NCBI GenBank assembly: GCA_016841875.1
Contig: JAENYG010000004.1
Coordinates: 123,289 to 187,288 of the forward strand
Direction of reading: 5' to 3'
Length of the DNA stretch: 64,000 nt
Source: Syntrophomonas sp.
Lineage (GTDB): Bacteria; Bacillota; Syntrophomonadia; Syntrophomonadales; Syntrophomonadaceae
Shown here: positions 36,709 through 44,051 of the stretch, piece after piece
How positions within the stretch are numbered: position 1 is the stretch's first letter
Layout: every line of letters begins with the position of its first letter
The notes under the pieces: generated by a model
Seen by the model: the letters and a program-made list of their open reading frames with translations, nothing else
Told to the model about the DNA's origin: nothing
Databases searched by the model: none
Translations under genes and position numbers: made by a program

Positions 36709-37443
36709 TCAAGTAGCCAGCAGTTTCTTTTTGACCTGCTCATGAGCCATCTGTTCTATGTAATCATCCAGCCTGCGGTTTAACTCGATCCCCCGTCGCG
36801 CAGCCATAGTCTTCAAATAATAATCTGCAGCTCCTGGATTTTTAGGCAGCAGCGGCCCATGCAAATAGGTCCCAATAAGATTTTTGTATTTTATGCCTTC
36901 TTGCTTATCTTCCCCATTGTTCCCATAGCCTTTGATAACCGTACCGAAAGGCCGTAAAGAGTCATCTTCAAAGTAGGTCCTTCCACCATGATTTTCAAAT
37001 CCTACCACACTTATTTCCTCTCCATCTATACAGGCTTTTATTAAGACATTGCCTATCAAGCGATTCTTCGCTCCCCGGGTGATGAAATCAAAAAATTTCA
37101 AACCCTCCATAACCTGCCCATCAACAGCTATATAAGATATTCCCAAGAGCTGATAAGCTCCGCAAATGCACAGAACCGGCATGCCATCCTCAATATGGGC
37201 CATGAATTCATCCGAACGTCCCACCAGATCACGGTATACCAGCCCCTGTTCCCGGTCTGAACCTCCACCCAGGAAGATCATATCGATGCTGGCATAATCT
37301 ATTTTTTCTCCTAGACGGATATTTTTTATTCTGCAGTCGTGGCCGTGCCAGCGCATCCTCTGCTGCAGGCACAGCAGGTTACCTCTATCTCCATAAAGGT
37401 TTAGCAGATCCGGATACATATGTGCAATTACAAAACCAGCCAT
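36709..37443 (-). CDS. gatD: Lipid II isoglutaminyl synthase, glutaminase subunit GatD
   Basis: This 244-aa class I glutamine amidotransferase of the CobB/CobQ type has the nucleophile Cys in VLCICGAYQLLG and the catalytic His in GTYLHGPLLPKNP. With MurT it amidates the D-glutamate of lipid II to D-isoglutamine. I start at the ATG at 37443, which has GGGAG at 9-nt spacing; the ATG three codons earlier abuts that site. MurT lies upstream on the same strand, separated by two small genes, which is unusual because the pair is often adjacent. Confidence 0.9.
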   Translation of the reverse strand: MAGFVIAHMYPDLLNLYGDRGNLLCLQQRMRWHGHDCRIKNIRLGEKIDYASIDMIFLGGGSDREQGLVYRDLVGRSDEFMAHIEDGMPVLCICGAYQLLGISYIAVDGQVMEGLKFFDFITRGAKNRLIGNVLIKACIDGEEISVVGFENHGGRTYFEDDSLRPFGTVIKGYGNNGEDKQEGIKYKNLIGTYLHGPLLPKNPGAADYYLKTMAARRGIELNRRLDDYIEQMAHEQVKKKLLAT

Positions 37444-37598
37444 GTCTTTCATCTCCCAGAAGCAGGATCATTTTATCTATACCAAGAACCTAATATTTTT
37501 TGCACTTCCTTGAGCAAAGCCAGGTTCGATAAAGAACCCAATAATGCTGCCTGGGCAGCAAATTATTGTAGTATTTCTCCCCTGCGGTAGTATATAAG

Positions 37599-37862
37599 TC
37601 ATTGTTTAACCACAGTCCTGCATATGAATACCGTAATCAGAGAACTAATACAGGCCAATCCAGAAACGAGACTTATAAGCATAGGGATAAATGTCAGCCA
37701 CCAGTCCAGGGGGTATAATAACATGCTGGCCATGGCAATAATAAAAATCGTCCCACTTATTATAGCTGGAAGAAACCTGATGGTCTTTTTTTCATGTCGG
37801 GCTGCAGCCAGCGAAAAAATAATAAAAACCAAAATTGTGATAGCTGCTGCGGGATACACCAT
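37599..37862 (-). CDS. Small membrane protein between murT and gatD
   Basis: This 87-aa protein is almost entirely hydrophobic, with about three membrane helices (ITILVFIIFSLAAA, FLPAIISGTIFIIAMASMLL and FIPMLISLVSGLACISSL). It lies 20 bp after the lipoprotein gene and follows GGGGTGATGTTAT. I recognise no family. Its place in the cell-wall operon suggests an envelope role, which is inference only. Confidence 0.6.
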   Translation of the reverse strand: MVYPAAAITILVFIIFSLAAARHEKKTIRFLPAIISGTIFIIAMASMLLYPLDWWLTFIPMLISLVSGLACISSLITVFICRTVVKQ

Positions 37863-37882
37863 ATAACATCACCCCTTAACCT

Positions 37883-38329
37883 CTACTGCTTGGCTGGCAG
37901 CTCGATCAACTCTTCAGTGCCAACCCGAAAGCCGGTAATTATGGGTTCCATGGCTATAATATCCTGCTTGCTTAAGTCACTGGAATCAAAAACGATTTCT
38001 CCATCAACCCCTATTGAATCGCTAGCGGCTACCTTTTTTTTAACCTCTACTCTGGTATCCCCGCTTATTATCCTCCCGTTTATATCTGCAGTTAGCAGCG
38101 GTTCTAAAAAAGAAATATATGTGTCTTGATCTGAATCATTGCAGAGATTAATAGTAAAAGACAGCTTCTGCTCATCAAATTTATCTGGATCTACAGATCC
38201 CATGGCTGAAGTCATGCTGCTTATCTGCAGACCTTTGCTGCTCTGCTGTGATTCTGCACAACCGGCGGTAAAAACCAGCAGTAATATAACTGCTGTAGCA
38301 TAAACTAATGATCTTCGATGTTTTCTCAT
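37883..38329 (-). CDS. Putative lipoprotein, unknown function
   Basis: This 148-aa protein starts MRKHRRSLVYATAVILLLVF followed by TAGCAES, a signal peptide with a lipobox-like TAGC, so it is probably lipid-anchored outside the membrane. The mature part is beta-rich with no family I recognise. The ATG at 38329 follows AAAGGGGAG; a GTG at 38344 overlapping the murT end is an alternative. It sits in the murT-gatD operon. Confidence 0.7.
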   Translation of the reverse strand: MRKHRRSLVYATAVILLLVFTAGCAESQQSSKGLQISSMTSAMGSVDPDKFDEQKLSFTINLCNDSDQDTYISFLEPLLTADINGRIISGDTRVEVKKKVAASDSIGVDGEIVFDSSDLSKQDIIAMEPIITGFRVGTEELIELPAKQ

Positions 38330-38340
38330 GGACTCCCCTT

Positions 38341-39744
38341 TCACGCCTGAAGCTGTCGTTGTCCAGTCACTTCTGAATTTTCATCCTTCTGGAGTTTCTT
38401 CAATATTTTCTGGCACTCGAATAAGGCCGTATAGGTGGATAGGATATAGTTTACTTCCCCCGCTCCGCCAACTGCTAATTCAATTCCCTCGGCCAGATTA
38501 CTTTTTATATTAATGATACTGGAATCTATTCCGCTGTATTTGATTCTTACCGCTATATCTCCGCTCCTCTGACCCGAACATACTACATAGCTGATCCGAG
38601 CCTTTTCACCGGCCAGCATCTCCACATCCGCGTCCCAGATCCAGGATATGTCACGGCCGTCTGCAGCATTATCATTTAATGCTATGAAGAGGTTCTTGCT
38701 TTTTGCATCGTAAAGTAATGTTGACAGGGTTTGGTTGAGACCAGTTGGGTTCTTGACCAGTATCAGAACAGTTCGCTTACCGTTAATAATAAAGTTTTCC
38801 ATACGTCCGGCCCGTGGGCGGTACCCTGCTATGGCGCTCTGGATGATGCTGTCTTCTATTCCTACCAGTCGTGCTGCTGACACTGCCGCCAGAATATTAT
38901 ACGCATTATAGAACCCTTGATACGGGCTTTGAATTACCAGATCATTTACATTCATTTCTATAAAGGGGTTCATCTTAAGCTTATGGCCAGTGAAATTCAA
39001 ATCAGGATTATGGTTATCACACTGCGGACATCTGAACTGTCCCAACTGAGCATAATGATACCTTTGATAATCAAGTTCATGACCACAGAAGACACAGTAT
39101 CTGCCTTCTCGGCTTTCCATGCTTTCCAGGGCATCATAAATGGTATCCTCAAATCCATAGTACCAGCAGTGCAAGCCGGTATCATTATGGAAATGACTCA
39201 CCAGCGGATCATCACCATTTAAAACCAGTTCAATATCGCTGTTTCGCACTCCGTCTTTTATAAGATTGATGGTATGATCTAGTTCCCCATACCTGTCCAG
39301 CTGATCCCTGAAGAAGTTCGTAATTATCACTACCCTGGGCCGGGCTTCTTTAATAAGCAGGGGAACAAAGGCTTCATCAACTTCCAGCAGGGCATAATCA
39401 AATTTCTGCCTGCCCAATAAATCAGATGCCTCAATAAAAGCAGTGGTAATACCGGTCAGCATATTGGCCCCGGCGGTATTGTGAACCAACGAATAACCCT
39501 TTTCTCTTAGAATGGAGGCTATCATGTTGGTAGTAGTAGTTTTACCATTGGTACCAGTCACGATAAATATCTCTTCCCGGATGTTGGCGGCCAGGGTTTT
39601 TAGAATTTCGGGATATATTTTTCTGGCTACTCGGCCCGGAAAATCGGTACCCTGGTTCCCCAGCATACGGCTTAAGAATATTATTATTTTTCCTGCAGTT
39701 ATAGCAAGTATTTTTCTCAATCTCTCACACTTCCATATTTGCAT
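38341..39744 (-). CDS. murT: Lipid II isoglutaminyl synthase, Mur ligase subunit MurT
   Basis: This 467-aa protein has the Mur-ligase ATP motif IVTGTNGKTTTTNMIASI and a four-cysteine zinc ribbon (CVFCGHELDYQR to FRCPQCDNHNPD), diagnostic of MurT, plus the DUF1727-type C-terminus. An N-terminal hydrophobic stretch (ILAITAGKIIIFLSRML) is present. It supplies the ATP-driven step, with GatD delivering ammonia, to amidate lipid II. It is the first gene of the operon murT - lipoprotein - membrane protein - gatD. Confidence 0.92.
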   Translation of the reverse strand: MQIWKCERLRKILAITAGKIIIFLSRMLGNQGTDFPGRVARKIYPEILKTLAANIREEIFIVTGTNGKTTTTNMIASILREKGYSLVHNTAGANMLTGITTAFIEASDLLGRQKFDYALLEVDEAFVPLLIKEARPRVVIITNFFRDQLDRYGELDHTINLIKDGVRNSDIELVLNGDDPLVSHFHNDTGLHCWYYGFEDTIYDALESMESREGRYCVFCGHELDYQRYHYAQLGQFRCPQCDNHNPDLNFTGHKLKMNPFIEMNVNDLVIQSPYQGFYNAYNILAAVSAARLVGIEDSIIQSAIAGYRPRAGRMENFIINGKRTVLILVKNPTGLNQTLSTLLYDAKSKNLFIALNDNAADGRDISWIWDADVEMLAGEKARISYVVCSGQRSGDIAVRIKYSGIDSSIINIKSNLAEGIELAVGGAGEVNYILSTYTALFECQKILKKLQKDENSEVTGQRQLQA

Positions 39745-39779
39745 ATTAGGTTCATTTGAGCATTTAGCTAATAATTAAT

Positions 39780-40087
39780 TTACCACAGATACCAGACTAA
39801 TAAAAGTCGGCAAGATGCCAGGCCGATGACAGGAGCCCACAGGACTACAATTTGGGCTCGCTTTACTCGAAACAATATGGTAGCGAAGATCAAGGCATGA
39901 AAAAAGCCCGTGATTGAGGCGTACCTGAGTACGTTGATTGAGCGGGCTTTTTGAAATAACGCTGAGATTCGTTTCTTTATTATTCGTGAGCCATGAGCGA
40001 ACTTTAACTGTGATCCCCGAAAGAAGGGGGTTTTTGTCATCGGCCTGACGGCCTGTTAACGCAGGCCGCAGGCTGCTTTCCCCCATC
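39780..40087 (-). other. Structured intergenic element with terminator
   Basis: No credible gene was found here. Read on the minus strand after the glycosyltransferase stop, a GGCCTG-CGTTAA-CAGGCC hairpin and a CCCC-TTCTTT-GGGG hairpin are followed by a long terminator hairpin (39900-39952). The density of structure, and GC content higher than other gaps, suggest a repeated element or structured RNA rather than decayed coding sequence. Confidence 0.45.
39900..39952 (-). terminator. Long two-storey hairpin terminator
   Basis: AAAAAGCCCG (39901-39910) and CGGGCTTTTT (39943-39952) form a perfect 10-bp outer stem. Inside is a second stem CGTAC-CTGA-GTACG (39920-39933), flanked on both sides by a TGATTGAG direct repeat. 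Minus-strand reading ends in six T residues, suiting termination of the glycosyltransferase transcript; the plus strand ends in five T. Confidence 0.75.
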
Positions 40088-41284
40088 TTATGGAGCAATA
40101 CGAGAAATAAACTCCTGCATTTTGGTCCGTCTGGGGGGGCTGCTGACCAGCAATTCTTCATAAACCCTTTCCAGTTTGAGAGCCATATTGCTAGAGGAAA
40201 GACTATTTGCTTTCTTATAGGCATTCTTTTTATAGTAACTGTACAATTTTTTATCAGATAAAATTCCGGTTATAGCTCTGGCGAACTCTTCTTTATTACA
40301 TTCAGTTAGAATTCCGTCTATACCGTTATCTACCATATCCTGTACCCCGTAGGCCCTCACCGCTACTACGGGAAGACCTGCAGCCATAGCCTCGATAAGT
40401 ACCAAACCCTGTGTTTCAGTCATGGAAGAAAAGACAAACAGGTCGGCAGAATAATAAATATCTACCAGAGTATCAAAAGGCTGGGCACCGGTAAATATTA
40501 CATCCACATCTAATTCCATTCCCAGGTCTATCACCAGCTGTTTTAATTCACTTTCCAACGGGCCTTGAGCGGTTAAAACCAGTGTAGTATTAGGCATCTC
40601 CATTTTAACCAGAGTAAAAGCTTCGATCAAATACTCCAGGTTCTTCTCTCGGGTCAAACGGCCTACAAAGAGCAGGATTTTGTTTCCCCGCGGTATTTCA
40701 TAGTTATTTCTTAACCAGTTTTCTCTTGGTCCCTGGAATTTGTGCAGTGGTACCCCGGTGGGAATTATCGTAATCGGAGTACTTATTTCGTAACTATACA
40801 GCAATCTCTGTATTTCCTTACTGGGTACTACTATATGGTCACACCTGTTGCAGAAGTTGTTGCTGAAGCGCAGTGCCATCTCCTTGACCATTTCCTGTGC
40901 TACTGGCACATAATGGGCATACTGGTCATATAGTGTGTGATAGGTGAATATCAATGGTACATGCTGACGGTTAGCCCAGTGCATACCCACTCGTCCCATG
41001 GTAAAGGGCGAATGAACATGAATAATATCCAGATCTAATTTTTTCAGCAGCATATGCATACCAGGATAAACCGGTATAGCAAGAGCAAAGTCAGGATTCG
41101 TAGGAGAGGTCATGGAGTAATAACGGTATACATCTGGTTCTTCATCCTCATAGTCGGGATAGCTGGGTGCAAAGATAAACACTTCATGCCCCAGTTTATT
41201 CAATTCTTCTTTGAAAGTAGCAATAGACGTAACTACACCGCTGGTATACGGCTTATAGCTGTCTGTAAATATTCCGATTTTCAT
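40088..41284 (-). CDS. Glycosyltransferase family 4 protein
   Basis: This 398-aa GT-B enzyme begins MKIGIFTDSYKPYTSGVVTS and contains the donor-site segments FVGRLTREKNLEYLIEAF and SSMTETQGLVLIEAMAAGLP (EX7E type). It resembles enzymes that glycosylate diacylglycerol or phosphatidylinositol, but the acceptor cannot be told. The ATG at 41284 follows AAGGAGG (11-nt spacing); a longer start at 41311 would run through that site. Confidence 0.92.
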   Translation of the reverse strand: MKIGIFTDSYKPYTSGVVTSIATFKEELNKLGHEVFIFAPSYPDYEDEEPDVYRYYSMTSPTNPDFALAIPVYPGMHMLLKKLDLDIIHVHSPFTMGRVGMHWANRQHVPLIFTYHTLYDQYAHYVPVAQEMVKEMALRFSNNFCNRCDHIVVPSKEIQRLLYSYEISTPITIIPTGVPLHKFQGPRENWLRNNYEIPRGNKILLFVGRLTREKNLEYLIEAFTLVKMEMPNTTLVLTAQGPLESELKQLVIDLGMELDVDVIFTGAQPFDTLVDIYYSADLFVFSSMTETQGLVLIEAMAAGLPVVAVRAYGVQDMVDNGIDGILTECNKEEFARAITGILSDKKLYSYYKKNAYKKANSLSSSNMALKLERVYEELLVSSPPRRTKMQEFISRIAP

Positions 41285-41466
41285 GGTGCAATAAGCCTCC
41301 TTAATCATCAAATAGCTTTGTTATAGTGCTGCAGCATACTGAATTAGCCGCAAGGTTCTGCATATCTATCCAGGAAGCAATAAACAGATATTATAGAACT
41401 ATTTTCCTCGTCTCTCAATCTCTGCATATATCTAATATACACCAAATTTGATAGTAATGTTGCAAA

Positions 41467-41811
41467 TCAATGCAGCATCATCTTTTTGTCCTGTTCGCAT
41501 TTGGAACATAAAGCAGTGTCCACTCGGCTCTGTAATCGTTCGGCTTCAATTGAACTTCCACAGGATTCGCATTTACCATATTCTCCTGCAGCACATTTTT
41601 CCAGAGCTTCGTTCACTTTTCCCAGCTCAATTTCCAGCAGTTCCATCAGGCCGATATTCTTTTCCCTTTCATACATGTCAACCACCACATCATCGGGATT
41701 GTGATTAAAAATCGATAATTCTGTGCTGGCTTCCATTAGCTGTTCCCTTTTTTCTGCAATCATCTTTTGTATTTCTTGCTTACGTATGTGCAAGCTGGCT
41801 TGGTAAACCAT
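41467..41811 (-). CDS. TraR/DksA family zinc-finger protein
   Basis: This 114-aa protein has an N-terminal coiled-coil region and a C-terminal four-cysteine finger (CESCGSSIEAERLQ, then ALCSKCEQ). Members of this type in Firmicutes (YteA-like) are thought to touch RNA polymerase through its secondary channel, but regulatory targets are not known. It stands alone on the minus strand. Confidence 0.85.
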   Translation of the reverse strand: MVYQASLHIRKQEIQKMIAEKREQLMEASTELSIFNHNPDDVVVDMYEREKNIGLMELLEIELGKVNEALEKCAAGEYGKCESCGSSIEAERLQSRVDTALCSKCEQDKKMMLH

Positions 41812-41856
41812 TTGTTAACACCTCAATTCAAATAAAGTATTAACAAACCCTGTCCC

Positions 41857-42207
41857 CTAATATAATTGTAACCTAGTTTGAACAATCTTTACTATTTCAG
41901 CTATAAAATCCCCAATTACCGGGATATTAAGGGTTATTATCTCCTGCAGTACATATATAACTATACCGGCCAAAATGGTAAATCCTATAGCCATTCCAAA
42001 ACCTCGATAGACGCCCGCCCAAAAGTTGGTCAAAAACAGTCTTCTGGGATTATGGAGCATTTCCAGGTACTCGGATACCCCCAGCTTTTCCATGTTATAG
42101 GATATTTCGTCTATTTTTAACTGGATATAACTTAATCTTTCGTTAATATGTTCTTTCTCATGATCCTGTTCATTATGCATTATTTCCTTTTTATCATCCT
42201 GCTTCAC
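41857..42207 (-). CDS. Small membrane protein, DUF5665-like
   Basis: This 116-aa protein has a charged N-terminal helix followed by YLEMLHNPRRLFLTNFWAGV and one membrane segment (YRGFGMAIGFTILAGIVIYV). The NPRR-to-membrane arrangement resembles DUF5665 proteins, which have no known function. The family name is from memory and not verified. It is encoded alone. Confidence 0.65.
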   Translation of the reverse strand: MKQDDKKEIMHNEQDHEKEHINERLSYIQLKIDEISYNMEKLGVSEYLEMLHNPRRLFLTNFWAGVYRGFGMAIGFTILAGIVIYVLQEIITLNIPVIGDFIAEIVKIVQTRLQLY

Positions 42208-42280
42208 ATTCTCCCCACCTAATATTTATTATTCCATATATATGAAATTACATACCGCATTAGGTCAGTTACTTTATTAC

Positions 42281-43648
42281 TTAGTTATTTAGGGCTTGTA
42301 TGGGTGCAGGAATTCTCCCTTTGCGGTTAATGAATAAAGTAGAAAGATTTTTGTTTACCGACATCACCGGCGCCCTGCCCAGCAATCCGCCAAATTCAAC
42401 ATAATCACCCTCTTGCTTGCCCGGGGCGGGTATGATTCTTACTGCCGTGGTTTTACGATTTATCATACCAATAGCTGCTTCATCTGCAATTATGGCAGAC
42501 AATGTTTCAGCCGGGGTGTCTCCAGGAACAGCAATCATATCTAATCCCACCGAACACACGCAGGTCATGGCTTCCAATTTGTCTATGGACAAAGCTCCAG
42601 CTGCTGCTGCCTCTATCATACCTGCATCCTCACTGACAGGTATAAAAGCTCCTGAGAGTCCGCCAACATAGGAAGAAGCCATGGCTCCTCCCTTTTTGAC
42701 CGCATCATTGAGCAGAGCCAGGGCTGCTGTGCTGCCATGAGTGCCCACTCTTTCCAAACCCATGGCTTCCAGAATTTCTGCTACACTGTCCCCTACTGCT
42801 GGAGTGGGTGCTAAAGACAGATCAACTATGCCAAAAGGCACTCCCAGTCTGCTGGACGCCACGCGTCCTACTAGTTCTCCACTGCGGGTAATCTTAAATG
42901 CAGTATTCTTAATCCGATTAGCCAGTTCTCCCAGATCGCAATCAGGGTTATTCTTAACCACGTTACCAACTACTCCCGGGCCGCTGATTCCTATATTTAA
43001 TACCAATTCCGGTTCGCCCGGCCCATGAAATGCTCCAGCCATAAAGGGATTATCATCAACTGCATTGCAAAACACCACCAGTTTGCAACAGCCCAGACCA
43101 TCTCTATCCGCTGTTAGTTGGGCGGTAGTCTTGATTATTTTACCCATATCGTAGACTGCATCCATGTTGATGCCTGCCTTGGTAGTACCTACATTTACGG
43201 AAGAACACACATGCTCGGTTGAGGCCAGGGTCTCAGGTATCGCTTTGATCAGTTCCCGGGCTCCCCGGGTATAACCTTTGTGAACCAGAGCTGAAAAACC
43301 TCCTAAAAAGTTGACTCCAACTTCTAGAGCTGCCTGGTCCAGGTAGTGACCGATCTTGATTATCTGATCTGCAGAGAAGCCGTCCACCAGCATAGCAATA
43401 GGTGTTACAGAAATCCGCTTGTTAATGATGGGGATACCGTAATCTTTTTCTATATCTTGCCCAACTTTAACCAGATCCCGGGCCGAGAGGCAAATTTTAT
43501 CGTATATGTTCCGGCCGGTTTTTTCTGCATCTGCATCCCGGCAGTCCAGTATGTTTATACCCATAGTTATGGTCCGGATGTCAAGCTTTTCAACTTCCAC
43601 CATACGCCAGGTCTCTAAAATTTCTTCGTTACTTATGTTGAAAGGCAC
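42281..43648 (-). CDS. PFL family protein (UPF0210/DUF711)
   Basis: This 455-aa protein matches the UPF0210 family ([50 protein letters not shown]). I start at the GTG at 43648, which follows GAGGAGG at 8 nt and gives the family length; the longer open frame reads through the palindromic repeat upstream. The family has a glycyl-radical-enzyme-like fold but no established activity. It typically follows an ACT-domain gene, as here. Confidence 0.9.
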   Translation of the reverse strand: MPFNISNEEILETWRMVEVEKLDIRTITMGINILDCRDADAEKTGRNIYDKICLSARDLVKVGQDIEKDYGIPIINKRISVTPIAMLVDGFSADQIIKIGHYLDQAALEVGVNFLGGFSALVHKGYTRGARELIKAIPETLASTEHVCSSVNVGTTKAGINMDAVYDMGKIIKTTAQLTADRDGLGCCKLVVFCNAVDDNPFMAGAFHGPGEPELVLNIGISGPGVVGNVVKNNPDCDLGELANRIKNTAFKITRSGELVGRVASSRLGVPFGIVDLSLAPTPAVGDSVAEILEAMGLERVGTHGSTAALALLNDAVKKGGAMASSYVGGLSGAFIPVSEDAGMIEAAAAGALSIDKLEAMTCVCSVGLDMIAVPGDTPAETLSAIIADEAAIGMINRKTTAVRIIPAPGKQEGDYVEFGGLLGRAPVMSVNKNLSTLFINRKGRIPAPIQALNN

Positions 43649-43677
43649 TCGCAAAACCTCCTCGATAATGGGGACAC

Positions 43678-43746
43678 GGGACAGGGGGACAGGTTCCTTG
43701 TCCCAATTTATTTCTAGCTGGGACAAGAAACCTGTCCCCCTGTCCC
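43678..43746. repeat. Palindromic repeat element, copy A
   Basis: The 28-bp arms (43678-43705 and 43719-43746) are reverse complements with one mismatch, and the loop is 13 bp. The arms contain GGGGGACAGGTTCCTTGTCC. It lies between the ACT gene and its PFL partner. It shares its core with the element at 47223-47334. Confidence 0.85.
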
Positions 43747-43758
43747 TTCAAAACCTTC

Positions 43759-44040
43759 TTAAATCCGGTGCATAAACTTAAATATATCTTCATGCTGCAG
43801 GTTTACCTGCAGACCTAATTCTTTCCCTTTTCCGGCCAGCTGTTCTTTTAACTCGGCAAATTCAACCAGACTCTGGGAAACATCGACTACCATTACCATG
43901 GTAAAAAACTCCTTCAATATAGTCTGGCTGATATCCAGAATATTGACATTGTTGTTGGCCAGCACTCCGGAGATGCCATATATTATACCTACCCTATCAT
44001 GGCCCAGCACGGTGATTATAGCTCTTTTGCCTTCTTCCAC
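43759..44040 (-). CDS. ACT domain-containing protein (UPF0237)
   Basis: This 93-aa protein is a single ACT domain (RAIITVLGHDRVGIIYGISG, then VLANNNVNILDISQTIL). Such proteins bind amino acids and usually precede the PFL/UPF0210 gene, as here. The target is unknown. Its stop is 110 bp before the PFL start, and palindrome copy A fills that gap. Confidence 0.9.
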   Translation of the reverse strand: MEEGKRAIITVLGHDRVGIIYGISGVLANNNVNILDISQTILKEFFTMVMVVDVSQSLVEFAELKEQLAGKGKELGLQVNLQHEDIFKFMHRI

Positions 44041-44051
44041 CTGCTTCCCTC

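Noticed and set aside
39775-40224. Open frames of 149 and 86 residues on the minus strand
   Set aside because: They run through hairpins and overlap the glycosyltransferase end, with no ribosome binding site or recognisable family.
43649-43726. N-terminal extension of the PFL protein
   Set aside because: It reads through the palindromic repeat; the GTG at 43648 has a strong ribosome binding site and gives the family length.
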